A DNA stretch of 30,597 bases from Actinomycetota bacterium. Lineage in GTDB: Bacteria > Actinomycetota > Aquicultoria > Aquicultorales > Aquicultoraceae. A model generated the notes under the pieces. That model ran no database searches and had not been told where the DNA came from. It saw only the letters and a list, made by a program, of their open reading frames with translations. Positions 14,296-22,528 of the stretch are shown here, in pieces. Each line of letters opens with the position of its first letter. The first letter of the stretch is position 1. The stretch covers positions 384 through 30,980 of the forward strand of contig JASEIR010000008.1 of assembly GCA_030017355.1 (NCBI GenBank), in the 5' to 3' direction. Both the position numbers and the translations under genes were made by a program.

Positions 14296-15717
14296 ATGTT
14301 AGACAAAAGGCATGTGCCGGTTGTGTTAGCCCTGATCTTAATCGTTATAGTCGTATCAGGCTGCAGCCAGCAGAAAGCCAGCGTAGACAAAGCGGCGGTC
14401 ACTATACCTGCCGGAGAGAAAGACCCGGCAATATGGGGCAAAGCATATCCGCTTCAGTACGAGAGTCTCATGAAAACCGCAGAGGGAGGACAGGGTAAAA
14501 GCAAGTATAAAGGCTCCGACCCTATAGATAAGTTGAGCGAATACCCATTCCAGCTGGTGCTGCTTGATGGCTGGGGATTCGGTGTCGAGTTTAACGAGCC
14601 TCGCGGTCACGTCCTAATGCTCAAAGACCAGCTTAAAATCGACCCGTCGCGCAGGAAAGCAGGCGGGGTCTGCTTGTCATGTAAAACGCCTTACGCTCCC
14701 GAACTTAAAAACCAGATGGGACTCAATTACTTCAAGGAACCATACGATGTTGTGCATGCAAAAATCCCGGCCAAGCATTCTGAACTTGGCCTATCTTGCA
14801 TCGATTGCCATGACGAGAAGACCATGGAGCTTAAAATCTCAAGGTGGTCGTTAAACGATGCTCTAAAGAGTATGGGAAAAGACCCCACGACTCTAACGCA
14901 CCAGGAAAAACGCTCGCTCGTGTGCGCACAGTGCCACGTAACCTACTCAATTAAGAAAGACAAGGACATGAAGTCGGTCGACCTATTCTATCCGTGGGCT
15001 AAATCGAAATGGGGCAATATTACCGTCGAGGATATCGAGGCGGTTATCAAATCAGACCCGGCCAATTACGAATGGAAGAACAACGTTACCGGGATGAAGC
15101 TTGGGCACATCCGCCACCCAGAATTTGAGCTCTACAGCAACGGAAGTACGCACTGGTCGGCTGGTGTTGCATGCGCGGATTGCCATATGCCATACGAGAG
15201 GGTCGGCTCAAGCAAGATATCGTCTCATCACGTGCAAAGCCCCCTGAAAACCGACATGAAGGCATGTACGCAGTGCCACAATCAAAGCCCTGAGTGGCTT
15301 AGAGATCGCGTGATATATATCCAAGACCGCACCAACAACTTGATGACACGGGCGGGCAATGCGGCGGCTCAGGCCGCAAAGGCCATAGAGCTTGCCAATA
15401 AGACGCCAAACATTGACCAGAACCTGCTGGCCCAGGCTAAGCAGCTCTATGAGAAGGCATATTACAGGGTCGGCTTCATCAGTGCCGAGAATAGTATGGG
15501 GTTCCATAACCCCGAGGAAGCCCTGCGCGTGCTTGGTGACGGGCTCTACTATGCCGAACAGTCCGAGAAGAAGTCAAGAGAAGCGTTGCTAAAGGCCGGG
15601 TTCACACCACCGGAGAAATTCGACTTAGAGCTTGCAAAGTACAATAAACGCGGGACCAAAGGTCTGACGCTTAAGCCTGAACTAGTGAAGGAGTCGACGT
15701 TCGATGGTGAGAAGTAA
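14296..15717 (+). CDS. nrfA: NrfA, pentaheme cytochrome c nitrite reductase
   Basis: The enzyme is 473 residues and reduces nitrite to ammonium with six electrons. A lipoprotein-type signal ends in VVSGC (Cys23), so it is probably lipid-anchored on the outer face, as in Gram-positive NrfA. The catalytic heme has the CLSCK motif (126-130), with Lys as the axial ligand; the other four hemes are CIDCH (168-172), CAQCH (210-214), CADCH (293-297) and CTQCH (324-328). Active-site residues R103 (NEPRGH), Y217 (CHVTY) and the His pair at 311-312 (SSHHVQSP) are in place. The ATG at 14296 follows AAGGAGGG; an upstream in-frame start at 14272 is less likely. No heme-lyase or maturation genes follow. Confidence 0.97.
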   Translation: MLDKRHVPVVLALILIVIVVSGCSQQKASVDKAAVTIPAGEKDPAIWGKAYPLQYESLMKTAEGGQGKSKYKGSDPIDKLSEYPFQLVLLDGWGFGVEFNEPRGHVLMLKDQLKIDPSRRKAGGVCLSCKTPYAPELKNQMGLNYFKEPYDVVHAKIPAKHSELGLSCIDCHDEKTMELKISRWSLNDALKSMGKDPTTLTHQEKRSLVCAQCHVTYSIKKDKDMKSVDLFYPWAKSKWGNITVEDIEAVIKSDPANYEWKNNVTGMKLGHIRHPEFELYSNGSTHWSAGVACADCHMPYERVGSSKISSHHVQSPLKTDMKACTQCHNQSPEWLRDRVIYIQDRTNNLMTRAGNAAAQAAKAIELANKTPNIDQNLLAQAKQLYEKAYYRVGFISAENSMGFHNPEEALRVLGDGLYYAEQSEKKSREALLKAGFTPPEKFDLELAKYNKRGTKGLTLKPELVKESTFDGEK

Positions 15718-15742
15718 GGCTAGGTGAGCAAAGGGTATAGAA

Positions 15743-15777
15743 GGGGTTGGGGGAGGACAGGTTGCTCTCCCAACTCC
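15743..15777 (+). terminator. Hairpin after nrfA
   Basis: GGGGTTGGGGGAG (15743-15755) pairs with CTCTCCCAACTCC (15765-15777) with two mismatches, 26 bases after the nrfA stop. No T-run follows, so it is only a possible terminator. Confidence 0.45.
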
Positions 15778-15865
15778 TGGCCGTTTCCAGCCGATGGTTA
15801 TAAGGGCTGTCATTACTGCCGATGAGATGGCAAGTATTATGGTAATTCCGATAAGGTGATTTTGC

Positions 15866-16945
15866 TTACAGCTGCAAATACTCCTTCATTAGCATCGGGT
15901 AAGTCCTGGGGTTAAAGAGGATGTTTGTGATGAAATAGCACTCATGCGAGCAGTGGCACTTACTGCTTTTAATCTCTTGAACGATTGCTTTTGCCTCGTC
16001 TGATTGCAGCAACTTGCGGATGTCATAGCCATGGTCTTTTATGTTTCCAAATTTGCGGTCGAGCAGCTCGCAAGGGTAAACGTCGCCCGACTCCGTTAAA
16101 ACGAGGTTGAGCCGACCGGCGAAGCAGGGAAGCATGCACCTGTCCTCAGAAAGCGTCCTGTGTATAAGGCGTCTTTGCAGGATATCCTGGGCGGATTTGA
16201 GTCGGGTTCCCGAGAAGCGGTAACTCTTGGCCAGCCGCTTTTTAAGATCCGCCTCCATGGTTTTGATTGCCTCTCGGTACTTGTCTAAATCTACGTCTTT
16301 TAAACCTTTATCCTTGAGCGGGTCTCTCACCATTGATAGGGTGTGGGTGCGGATATCTTTCAATCCCTTAACAAACTCGAAAATGCCGCCGATGCGGTCC
16401 TGGTTTGCCGCGCAAAAGACGGTGTTGACACCGAGTTCAAAGTTTGAGTATCTCTCTTGAATCCCGCTTAAGCTCTCGTATGTGTCCATCACTTTTTCGA
16501 AACTCCCGGGGACGCCTCTTAAGGCGTCGTGCTCACCGTAAAGGCCGTCCAGTGAGAGCTTGACGACTACCGTGCTGTTTGGGTAGCTCTTTAATATCTC
16601 CTCGGTTCGATCTTTGATTAGCCAAGTCGCAAGACCGTTTGTAGAGTAAAGGATTATGGATGGCTTGTTGTGTTTGTAGGAGACCTTGCTTAGCTCGACG
16701 ATGTCTTCCCGCAGGTAAGCCTCGCCGCCCGAGAAGGCAAGCCATAGAAGCCTTTCAAGGGAGGGAGCCAGTCTCCCGACTTCTTGCAGCGATATTTCGG
16801 TGGCTCGGTCCACTCGGGTATCCGGCTCTTGCAAATAAAAGCAAAAAGGGCACTTTGCGTTACATCTTTTGGTAACGAAGAACGTGAGCTGGATAGGTCT
16901 CCTCTTCCAGAGGATATGTCCCGCGTAGCGTAGCGGTGAGTACAT
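15866..16945 (-). CDS. Radical SAM protein with SPASM-like C-terminal cysteines
   Basis: The protein has 359 residues. The [4Fe-4S]/SAM motif CNAKCPFC (C28, C32, C35) is followed by the glycine-rich SAM-binding segment LAFSGGEAYLR. The C-terminal third has further cysteines (CMLPCFAG, VYPCELLD and KCHCSHECYF), the pattern of a SPASM/twitch domain with auxiliary Fe-S clusters. Such proteins modify peptides or small molecules; no precursor peptide gene was recognised nearby, so the substrate is unknown. The start is ATG at 16945 with AAGGGAG upstream. It is convergent with nrfA. Its 3' end is duplicated at 11072-11125. Confidence 0.9.
   Translation of the reverse strand: MYSPLRYAGHILWKRRPIQLTFFVTKRCNAKCPFCFYLQEPDTRVDRATEISLQEVGRLAPSLERLLWLAFSGGEAYLREDIVELSKVSYKHNKPSIILYSTNGLATWLIKDRTEEILKSYPNSTVVVKLSLDGLYGEHDALRGVPGSFEKVMDTYESLSGIQERYSNFELGVNTVFCAANQDRIGGIFEFVKGLKDIRTHTLSMVRDPLKDKGLKDVDLDKYREAIKTMEADLKKRLAKSYRFSGTRLKSAQDILQRRLIHRTLSEDRCMLPCFAGRLNLVLTESGDVYPCELLDRKFGNIKDHGYDIRKLLQSDEAKAIVQEIKSSKCHCSHECYFITNILFNPRTYPMLMKEYLQL
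15869..15922 (-). repeat. Repeat B, right copy (within the radical SAM gene end)
   Basis: These 54 bases are the final sense codons of the radical SAM gene at 15866-16945. They recur at 11072-11125 with two mismatches. The repeat begins exactly at the last sense codon. Confidence 0.88.
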
Positions 16946-17047
16946 TCAATATGCTCCCTTGTGTTTTTAAAGCCCAGATGTATTTTGCAACTCCGGCGCT
17001 TGTACCGACCCATATAGCTGCAGGATAAAGAGTCGCATAATAAAAGG

Positions 17048-17194
17048 ATGCCGGCACTGCGAACGACAAGCCACCGGTTTTATATGGAAAAGGGTGGCGG
17101 AGTATGCTGTATTACCTTAATCAAGGTAGAAGATCTTACTGAGATGGTGAAGAGCATTCTGGGGCCGGTTATGAAAGAGGTGCTTCAGGACTAG
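17048..17194 (+). other. Possible small ORF or gene remnant
   Basis: A 48-residue frame, ending in KVEDLTEMVKSILGPVMKEV plus LQD, runs up to the stop at 17194. The helical, charged character looks like coding sequence, but there is no well-spaced RBS and no family I recognise. A second short frame (TTG 17211, start LEQKEVVKILSACNK) follows. Both lie in the 350-base gap before the broken methyltransferase and may be relics. Confidence 0.3.
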
Positions 17195-17297
17195 AGAGGG
17201 GCATTTTAGTTGGAACAGAAAGAGGTCGTAAAAATCCTTTCGGCCTGTAATAAATCTTACGGTTGCAAGATGATTACAAACTTTGGGGATGGTGGTT

Positions 17298-17971
17298 ATG
17301 GTGAGGAAACAAAAGGTGATCGAGCATTTTGACCAGCACATCGGGGTTTCGTTTCCGCACAGGTTTGAGAAGTCGTATATTCAAAGTGAGATTCGACCAG
17401 ATGATACCATTATCGATCTGGGTTGCGGTATAGGGCAAACGACTCTTGAATTTGCAGAGCACCTCACCGCTGGCGGAAGCATCTTAGGCATTGACCTGAG
17501 TAAGAACAGGATAAAGGAAGCCAATATCCTACTTAAAAAATCGGTCTTCAAGGATCGAGCCAAATTCAGGATAGGTGATATCGAGAGCCTTGACCTTGGG
17601 GATGCCTCAGCCTCTCTTATCATAAGCCAGGGGGTTCTCTTGCATGTGGTCGATAAACAATCCGCTGTGGATGAGATGTACAGGATTTTATTGCCCGGCG
17701 GGAGGGCTATAGTTTCCCTGGCCGCCTTAGTAGATGGAAACCCACTGGGATGGGAAACCGACTCGACTGGGGTCCCCATTGAGTGGCTACCGATTTATCG
17801 CTATGAGGAAATGTTCACCGAGGCGGGTTTTAAATCAGATTATATTTTGATCTTGCGCCTCAGATGAAAGAGGCCTTGAAGGGAATGGAAGGTAGAGTCG
17901 GTTCTGCTGCACTTCAGGTACCGGATAACTGGTGTTACGCTCTCTGGATTCTGGTAAAAAGCAGTAACTAG
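17298..17971 (+). pseudogene. Class I SAM-dependent methyltransferase, frameshifted near its end
   Basis: The Rossmann methyltransferase fold is clear: motif I IIDLGCGIGQTT, then GIDLSKNRI, a GDIESLDL acidic loop and GVLLHVVDK. The frame stops early at 17867 after DYILILRLR. One base to the side, the next frame continues as MKEALKGMEGRVG and on to LWILVKSSN, stopping at 17971. Adding one T to the TTTT at 17845-17848 joins them as DYIFDLAPQMKEALKGM, so a one-base loss in a T run is the simplest explanation (mutation or sequencing error). Several starts are possible; I took the ATG at 17298. The substrate is unknown. It is adjacent to the divergent radical SAM gene. Confidence 0.75.
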
Positions 17972-17987
17972 GAGAGCTCGTTTACAT

Positions 17988-18225
17988 CCCTCGTTTTATT
18001 TCCTGTTTCAAGGTGGATTTTCTGCCCATTACGCTTTAAAAGGTCTTTTATTCGGCCTTTTCTGCGGTTTAGTCCTGGCCCCGGCCAAATGTCGAGGGTA
18101 TTATCCTTTTCAAAGTGGAATTTATTCCACGACTATTCATGGCATATTGGGCATTGGAATTTATAATAGGATATTCAATCCTTGGAACGCTGATTGGTAT
18201 TTTCCATAACACTTTTACTAAATAA
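17988..18225 (+). pseudogene. Remnant of a small membrane protein gene
   Basis: Two frames, neither with a good start, carry hydrophobic segments that would belong together: KGLLFGLFCGLVLAPAK in one, and AYWALEFIIGYSILGTLIG in the next, ending HNTFTK at 18225. The pattern resembles short multi-helix membrane proteins, but the frame is broken around 18140. The family is unknown. Confidence 0.45.
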
Positions 18226-18422
18226 AAAACGAAAGCAATGTCTGTTTGTAAGATTTCGCAAGATTTTTGCCTTACCGATAGCAGCTTAATTATTGATGGT
18301 TAAAAAAGCCAGGCAAACCTTATAATGAAGATATTAAGAGTAGCTAAGTTTTCGCACTAGCAGATAAACTTAAATAATGAGAAAGGCCATATCGGCTGAA
18401 TGAAAAAGTAAAAGGACAAAAA

Positions 18423-18917
18423 TTGATTAGACATAAAAAAATTCCTGAAGTAATAATGGAATTATTTCCGCTTGCCACCATATTATTGGCAATCGCATTG
18501 TTGATCTATACTATTATGCCTGCACCGATCAAATTTTTGTATTCCCTTAAACCAGCCAAAGATGTCAGCAAACTTGGGCCTCAAGAACTGGTAAAAACAT
18601 ATTATAAAAGCCTGGAGAAAGGAGATATCTCAACTGCAAAAGCATGCCTTTCTAATGAATACAGGGCAGAGGTGGAAAGAGCCGATTATTCAGATTTAAA
18701 AAACTTAACAGGTCTAGAAATTATTCGAATTAGTAAGCCAGCCAATATTCCACTTTATAAAAAGAATTACAGAGAAGTTCAGATTGTAGCCGAATACTCT
18801 GCCTCTTACTGGAGGATGGGCCCAGAAGTTAGCGGCAAAGAAATAAGATTTATATACGTAGGAAAGAAAACACAAGACTCACCCTGGAAGATCATCGGGA
18901 TTGGCTGCGGGCCGTAA
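18423..18917 (+). CDS. Membrane-anchored protein with an NTF2-like (DUF4829/DUF4878-type) domain
   Basis: The product has 164 residues. One hydrophobic segment (about 12-29) is followed by an extracytoplasmic domain beginning PQELVKTYYKSLEKGD, a pattern common to DUF4878/DUF4829-like proteins with an NTF2-type fold. It ends in WKIIGIGCGP. The start is TTG at 18423, chosen because AAAAGGA lies six bases before it; an in-frame ATG at 18456 would cut into the region before the membrane segment. It stands alone, with an AT-rich 200-base upstream region and a convergent gene downstream. Function is unknown. Confidence 0.7.
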   Translation: MIRHKKIPEVIMELFPLATILLAIALLIYTIMPAPIKFLYSLKPAKDVSKLGPQELVKTYYKSLEKGDISTAKACLSNEYRAEVERADYSDLKNLTGLEIIRISKPANIPLYKKNYREVQIVAEYSASYWRMGPEVSGKEIRFIYVGKKTQDSPWKIIGIGCGP

Positions 18918-18988
18918 GCTGGTCTTAGCATAAATCTCGTCTTTCAGTCGGTGGTTTGAGCGCTGCCTTACAGTACTTGGTAGTTCAT

Positions 18989-19546
18989 TTAGGCAAACGG
19001 TATCAGTGTCTGCTTTTTATAATTAAGATACGCACTTCCAAAGCGCTCAAGCAGCTCCCTTTCTTCTTCTCTTGCTATTATCATAAGAGTAAGAAGAATT
19101 ACTAGGGCATAAACCAGACCTAGCAAAGAAGCACTCCAAATTGCAAGACCAAAACCGCCAATGACTCCTCCAAGATACATGGGGTGAGTAGTTATTCTAT
19201 AAGGGCCGGTTGTAATTAACTTTCCATCCGCAGAAGGAATAAAAGTAGCAATCCCTAAAATAGAGCCAGACCAAATAAGAAGCACTGCTCCTGCTATGGC
19301 TATTGCTAGCCCAAGCCAAGATAAAGCTGTAGATATCGGAGTATGCCTGTCTAGCATAATAAACACAAAAAATGCGACAATATTGCTTAGGGCAATGAAG
19401 ACATGCGCAAACGTAAGAAACGGCCGCAATCCTTTAGAAACCTTAAGAAACGTGCGATATTTCCATGCGACAAAACCGTAAGAAATTGCCACATAGTAGC
19501 ATAGAAAAACAAAAATGCGAATTATGTTAAACTTCAAAGATTCCAT
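18989..19546 (-). CDS. Isoprenylcysteine methyltransferase-like membrane protein
   Basis: The protein is 185 residues with about five hydrophobic segments. The C-terminal half has the ICMT/PEMT-type signature: GPYRITTHPMYLGG (R and HPxY), then REEERELLERFGSAYLNYKK (EE, FG and YxxY), which binds S-adenosylmethionine at the membrane face. Bacterial members methylate lipids or unknown substrates. It starts 6 bases after the stop of the FAD/Rieske gene, so the two are in one operon. Its function there is not known. Confidence 0.88.
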   Translation of the reverse strand: MESLKFNIIRIFVFLCYYVAISYGFVAWKYRTFLKVSKGLRPFLTFAHVFIALSNIVAFFVFIMLDRHTPISTALSWLGLAIAIAGAVLLIWSGSILGIATFIPSADGKLITTGPYRITTHPMYLGGVIGGFGLAIWSASLLGLVYALVILLTLMIIAREEERELLERFGSAYLNYKKQTLIPFA

Positions 19547-19552
19547 AATCCC

Positions 19553-21181
19553 TCAATATGCTTTTTCTTCAGGAAGATCCCCTGTAGCCGGCCCATGGAT
19601 TACCTCGCCATTAATGTTAAAGCGTGAGCCATGGCAAGTGCAATCCCAGGTTTGCTCAGCATTATTCCAATTTACTGGGCAGCCCAGATGTGTGCATATA
19701 GAAGAGACCGTATAAAGTTTGCCTTTATCATCCCTATAAGCAGCAATCTTTTTGCCATCTGCTTTAACGATGGCACCCTCCCCATTAGAAAGCTTGGACG
19801 GGTTTGCTTTTTCTGGCCTTAAAAAAAGTCCTTTTGTATACTGCTCAGCAATATTTATACCTTCTATTAAAAACTTCCTCCCATAGGTTGCTGGCTCATG
19901 CCTTGAAGGATTAAAAAATGTACTCCAGGGGTTTTGCCTGTCTAGAATCTCGTCTGCAATTACCATTGCTGCTATTGTGCCATTTGTCATGCCCCAGCCC
20001 CCAAAGCCTGCTGCCATATACACATGTTTTGATTTTGGAGCTTTGCCTATATAGGGTGCCTCATCTGGAGTATCATAGTCTTCTGTTGACCAGTAGGAAT
20101 TAATTAATTCTAAGTTAAACCGATCTCTGGCATATTCTTCAATAGCTTTATATTGCTTAAGCGTGTCGCCACCTTGCCCTGTTTTATGATAACCTCCGCC
20201 AACAATTAATAGTAAACCATCCCTTGTTGGTTGATTTCTTAAGGAGTGGTGAATGTCATCCTCACTATAGTAAATTCCTTTGGGAACACTGCTCTCAATA
20301 TACATACCAATAGCATATGCATAGTGAGGATATAGCTTTGCTGCAAATAAACCTGTGTCATAAAAAGGAAAAGCGGTGGCAAGAATAATATTTTTAGCTT
20401 TAATTTCGCCCTTAGCTGTAGTTACTACACATGGGTCACCATCTTCTACTTTAAAAGCCCTTGTATTTTCAAAAATATAACTACCATCACCAGGTATTTC
20501 GTTGGCAAGCGCAAGCAAATATTTACGGGGATGAAATTGAGCTTGGTTATCTAGACGAATAGCTCCTTTAATGTCGAAAGGTAAAGGTATATCTTTGGTA
20601 AAAGCTACAGGGAGACCAAGCCTGTTAGCAGCCTCCTCTTCATTTTTTATAGCATTTAGATTCTTCTGTAGTTCGGTGTATGTATAAGAAGATGTGCGCA
20701 TAAAGTCGCAGTCAATATATTTCTGGTTAACCAGATCAGCAATCTTTTCTATTGCTGCCTGATTTGCTTCGGCGTAAATACGTGCTTGCTTTAATGGAAA
20801 TGCTTTTAATAGTTTTTGGTATTTTAGACCCTGCATGGATGTTATCTTTGCTGTTGTGTGACCTGTTGCTCCCTTTATTATTTTGCGCATTTCTACAAGA
20901 GCAACAGTTTGACCTGCTTCTTTTAAAAACACCGCACACGTTATACCAACGATACCGCCGCCCACAATAACGGTATCTACCTCGATGTCTTTCTCTTGCA
21001 CAGGGAAATTTGTATCAGGCGTGGTATCCAGCCAAAGCGAGTGCGTTTTTCCTGGCAGTATTTGATCATCGTGAATGTCGTGGTTGTGGTGTTCGCCATA
21101 GTCGTAGCGTTCGCCATAGCCGCGACGGAGGTGCTGTTCCCCATGACCACCGGTAGAGGCATCAGCTAAGCCTTCATCCAT
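19553..21181 (-). CDS. FAD-dependent oxidoreductase with C-terminal Rieske domain
   Basis: The protein has 542 residues. A DAO-type flavin domain begins with VDTVIVGGGIVGI (glycine-rich dinucleotide motif at 74-79) and runs to about 430. A Rieske [2Fe-2S] domain follows, with CTHLGC (C496, H498, C501) and CTCHGSRF (C514, C516, H517), giving both the cluster ligands and the stabilising disulfide pair. The first 40 residues are unusual: rich in His, Gly, Asp and Tyr (GEHHNHDIHDDQ), possibly metal-binding. The start is ATG at 21181 with GAGGTGAT upstream. It leads the operon with the methyltransferase-like gene. Proteins of this fusion type are widespread and their substrates largely undefined. 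Confidence 0.94.
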   Translation of the reverse strand: MDEGLADASTGGHGEQHLRRGYGERYDYGEHHNHDIHDDQILPGKTHSLWLDTTPDTNFPVQEKDIEVDTVIVGGGIVGITCAVFLKEAGQTVALVEMRKIIKGATGHTTAKITSMQGLKYQKLLKAFPLKQARIYAEANQAAIEKIADLVNQKYIDCDFMRTSSYTYTELQKNLNAIKNEEEAANRLGLPVAFTKDIPLPFDIKGAIRLDNQAQFHPRKYLLALANEIPGDGSYIFENTRAFKVEDGDPCVVTTAKGEIKAKNIILATAFPFYDTGLFAAKLYPHYAYAIGMYIESSVPKGIYYSEDDIHHSLRNQPTRDGLLLIVGGGYHKTGQGGDTLKQYKAIEEYARDRFNLELINSYWSTEDYDTPDEAPYIGKAPKSKHVYMAAGFGGWGMTNGTIAAMVIADEILDRQNPWSTFFNPSRHEPATYGRKFLIEGINIAEQYTKGLFLRPEKANPSKLSNGEGAIVKADGKKIAAYRDDKGKLYTVSSICTHLGCPVNWNNAEQTWDCTCHGSRFNINGEVIHGPATGDLPEEKAY

Positions 21182-21294
21182 AAGCTATCACCTCTGCTTT
21201 TTCTTCTGGATGTCTTCGGATGTCGCGTTATTATTGGCTCATCCGCCAATCCTTTTTCTCTGGGTATCTCCAGATGTCGCTTGAGTCTAGCCAT
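21166..21294 (-). CDS. Possible small basic protein
   Basis: A 42-residue frame from ATG 21294 to TAG 21166 (MARLKRHLEIPREKGLADEP at the start; Lys/Arg-rich end). It overlaps the start of the FAD/Rieske gene by 16 bases, as coupled genes do, but has no clear ribosome-binding site. It could equally be chance. The sequence between here and 21435 holds nothing else I can name. Confidence 0.3.
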   Translation of the reverse strand: MARLKRHLEIPREKGLADEPIITRHPKTSRRKSRGDSLWMKA

Positions 21295-21435
21295 CAGCAA
21301 TATTCTTAAATTTATTTCTTATTTTTGTTTCGACGTGATAGGCTTTTTGGCCGAATCAAGGATGTAAATTCTTAAGTACTTCCATTTTTTATTCCTGATT
21401 CGAGAACAGGAAAAACCTGTGAGCACGTATGGGAA

Positions 21436-21462
21436 GGGTCAGGTCTTGAAATGTAACACTTA
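21436..21462. repeat. REP-like unit
   Basis: 27 bases (core GGTCAGGTCTTGAAATGTAA) are identical to 7751-7777, 14 kb away. It is a member of the dispersed family described at 3002-3053 and 6438-6507 and lies between the FAD/Rieske gene start and the end of the sensor kinase gene. Confidence 0.8.
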
Positions 21463-21496
21463 AGTATTTAGGCTTTAAAACATTTACTTAATACTT

Positions 21497-22528
21497 TTAT
21501 CGGTGCCTTTTTGGGAAAAGGGGTAACAATATGGTGGTGGTTGTTCCTTTACCGGGTGAGCTTTGCAGAACGATATCTCCGCGATGTTCATGAATAATCC
21601 ATTGAGCGATTGATAATCCCAGCCCACTGCCACAGTGTTTTCGGGATCGAGATTTATCAGCCCGGTAAAAGCGGTCAAAGACATGGGGCAAATCGTCGGG
21701 AGAGATGCCTAGGCCATTGTCTGTTACTGTAATAATAGCGTGGGTGCCTGCCCTTTTAAGGTTGACGGCAATAGTTTCACCGTCGTTTGAATAGTCAATT
21801 GCATTCTTAACCACATTTAAAATTGCCTGTTGTAGCTTGTCGGCATCGGCCAATATGAACAAGCCTGGCTCTATCTCTTGTGTAATTGAAATACTCCTGC
21901 GCCCTGCATACGTTGACATTTTCCGTATAAACTTTAATATAAGCTCTGATACATTAGTTGCAGAGAACGTCAGGTGTTCCTGTTTATTGTCTATACGAGA
22001 AAGAACAAGCAGGTCTTCAACGATACGGTTCATTCTTTCTACTTCCTCCAGGTTGCTCGACAACAGGCCGCTGGATTCGCCCCTGGCATCTTTTAAAGCA
22101 ACTTCTAAACTGGTTTTCATAATTGCTAGGGGTGTGCGCAGCTCATGTGAAGCATCGGCGATAAAACGTTTTTGTATATCGAGCGACTCTTTGATCGGTT
22201 GAAGTGTTTTGCCTGCGAGCCAAAACCCGAGCCCGCCCACTAAGAAAATAATGGCGCCGTCGATTAGTAAAAGCTCGCTCTGCAAACGGTTTACAGTTCT
22301 ATCAATGAAGGCCTCTTGAGCTTGTTCACTTAAAAACTCACCGTCGGCGTTCTCTTTAATGTTTTGAGCTGATGTATAGTAAAGCGTTAGACTGAATACA
22401 AGTAGCAACGCTGCAATTACGCCTATATAAAACAAAGCCAGGCGCAAGCGGGCACGTAAAAACAGATTACTTTTTAACTCGATAACCAACTCCTCGAATA
22501 GTCTCGAGAAGTTTTTCCTGCTTTCCAT
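21497..22528 (-). CDS. Sensor histidine kinase
   Basis: The kinase has about 343 residues from the chosen start. Two membrane segments (about 30-50 and 90-110) enclose a short external loop. Phosphoacceptor His lies in ADASHELRTPLA, followed by an ATPase domain with N-box NVVKNAIDYS, DNGLGI and GSGLGLSI. The gene overlaps the 3' end of the response regulator gene by 62 bases with this ATG. A start further in, near LKSNLFLRARLRLALF, would remove most of the overlap but needs a non-ATG codon. Its cognate regulator is broken, so the pathway may be dead or rewired. Confidence 0.88.
   Translation of the reverse strand: MESRKNFSRLFEELVIELKSNLFLRARLRLALFYIGVIAALLLVFSLTLYYTSAQNIKENADGEFLSEQAQEAFIDRTVNRLQSELLLIDGAIIFLVGGLGFWLAGKTLQPIKESLDIQKRFIADASHELRTPLAIMKTSLEVALKDARGESSGLLSSNLEEVERMNRIVEDLLVLSRIDNKQEHLTFSATNVSELILKFIRKMSTYAGRRSISITQEIEPGLFILADADKLQQAILNVVKNAIDYSNDGETIAVNLKRAGTHAIITVTDNGLGISPDDLPHVFDRFYRADKSRSRKHCGSGLGLSIAQWIIHEHRGDIVLQSSPGKGTTTTILLPLFPKRHR

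Noticed and set aside
15770..15865. Hydrophobic minus-strand frame (HLIGITIILAISSAVMTALI)
   Set aside because: Resembles one membrane helix but has no start codon or RBS; too short to call even as a remnant.
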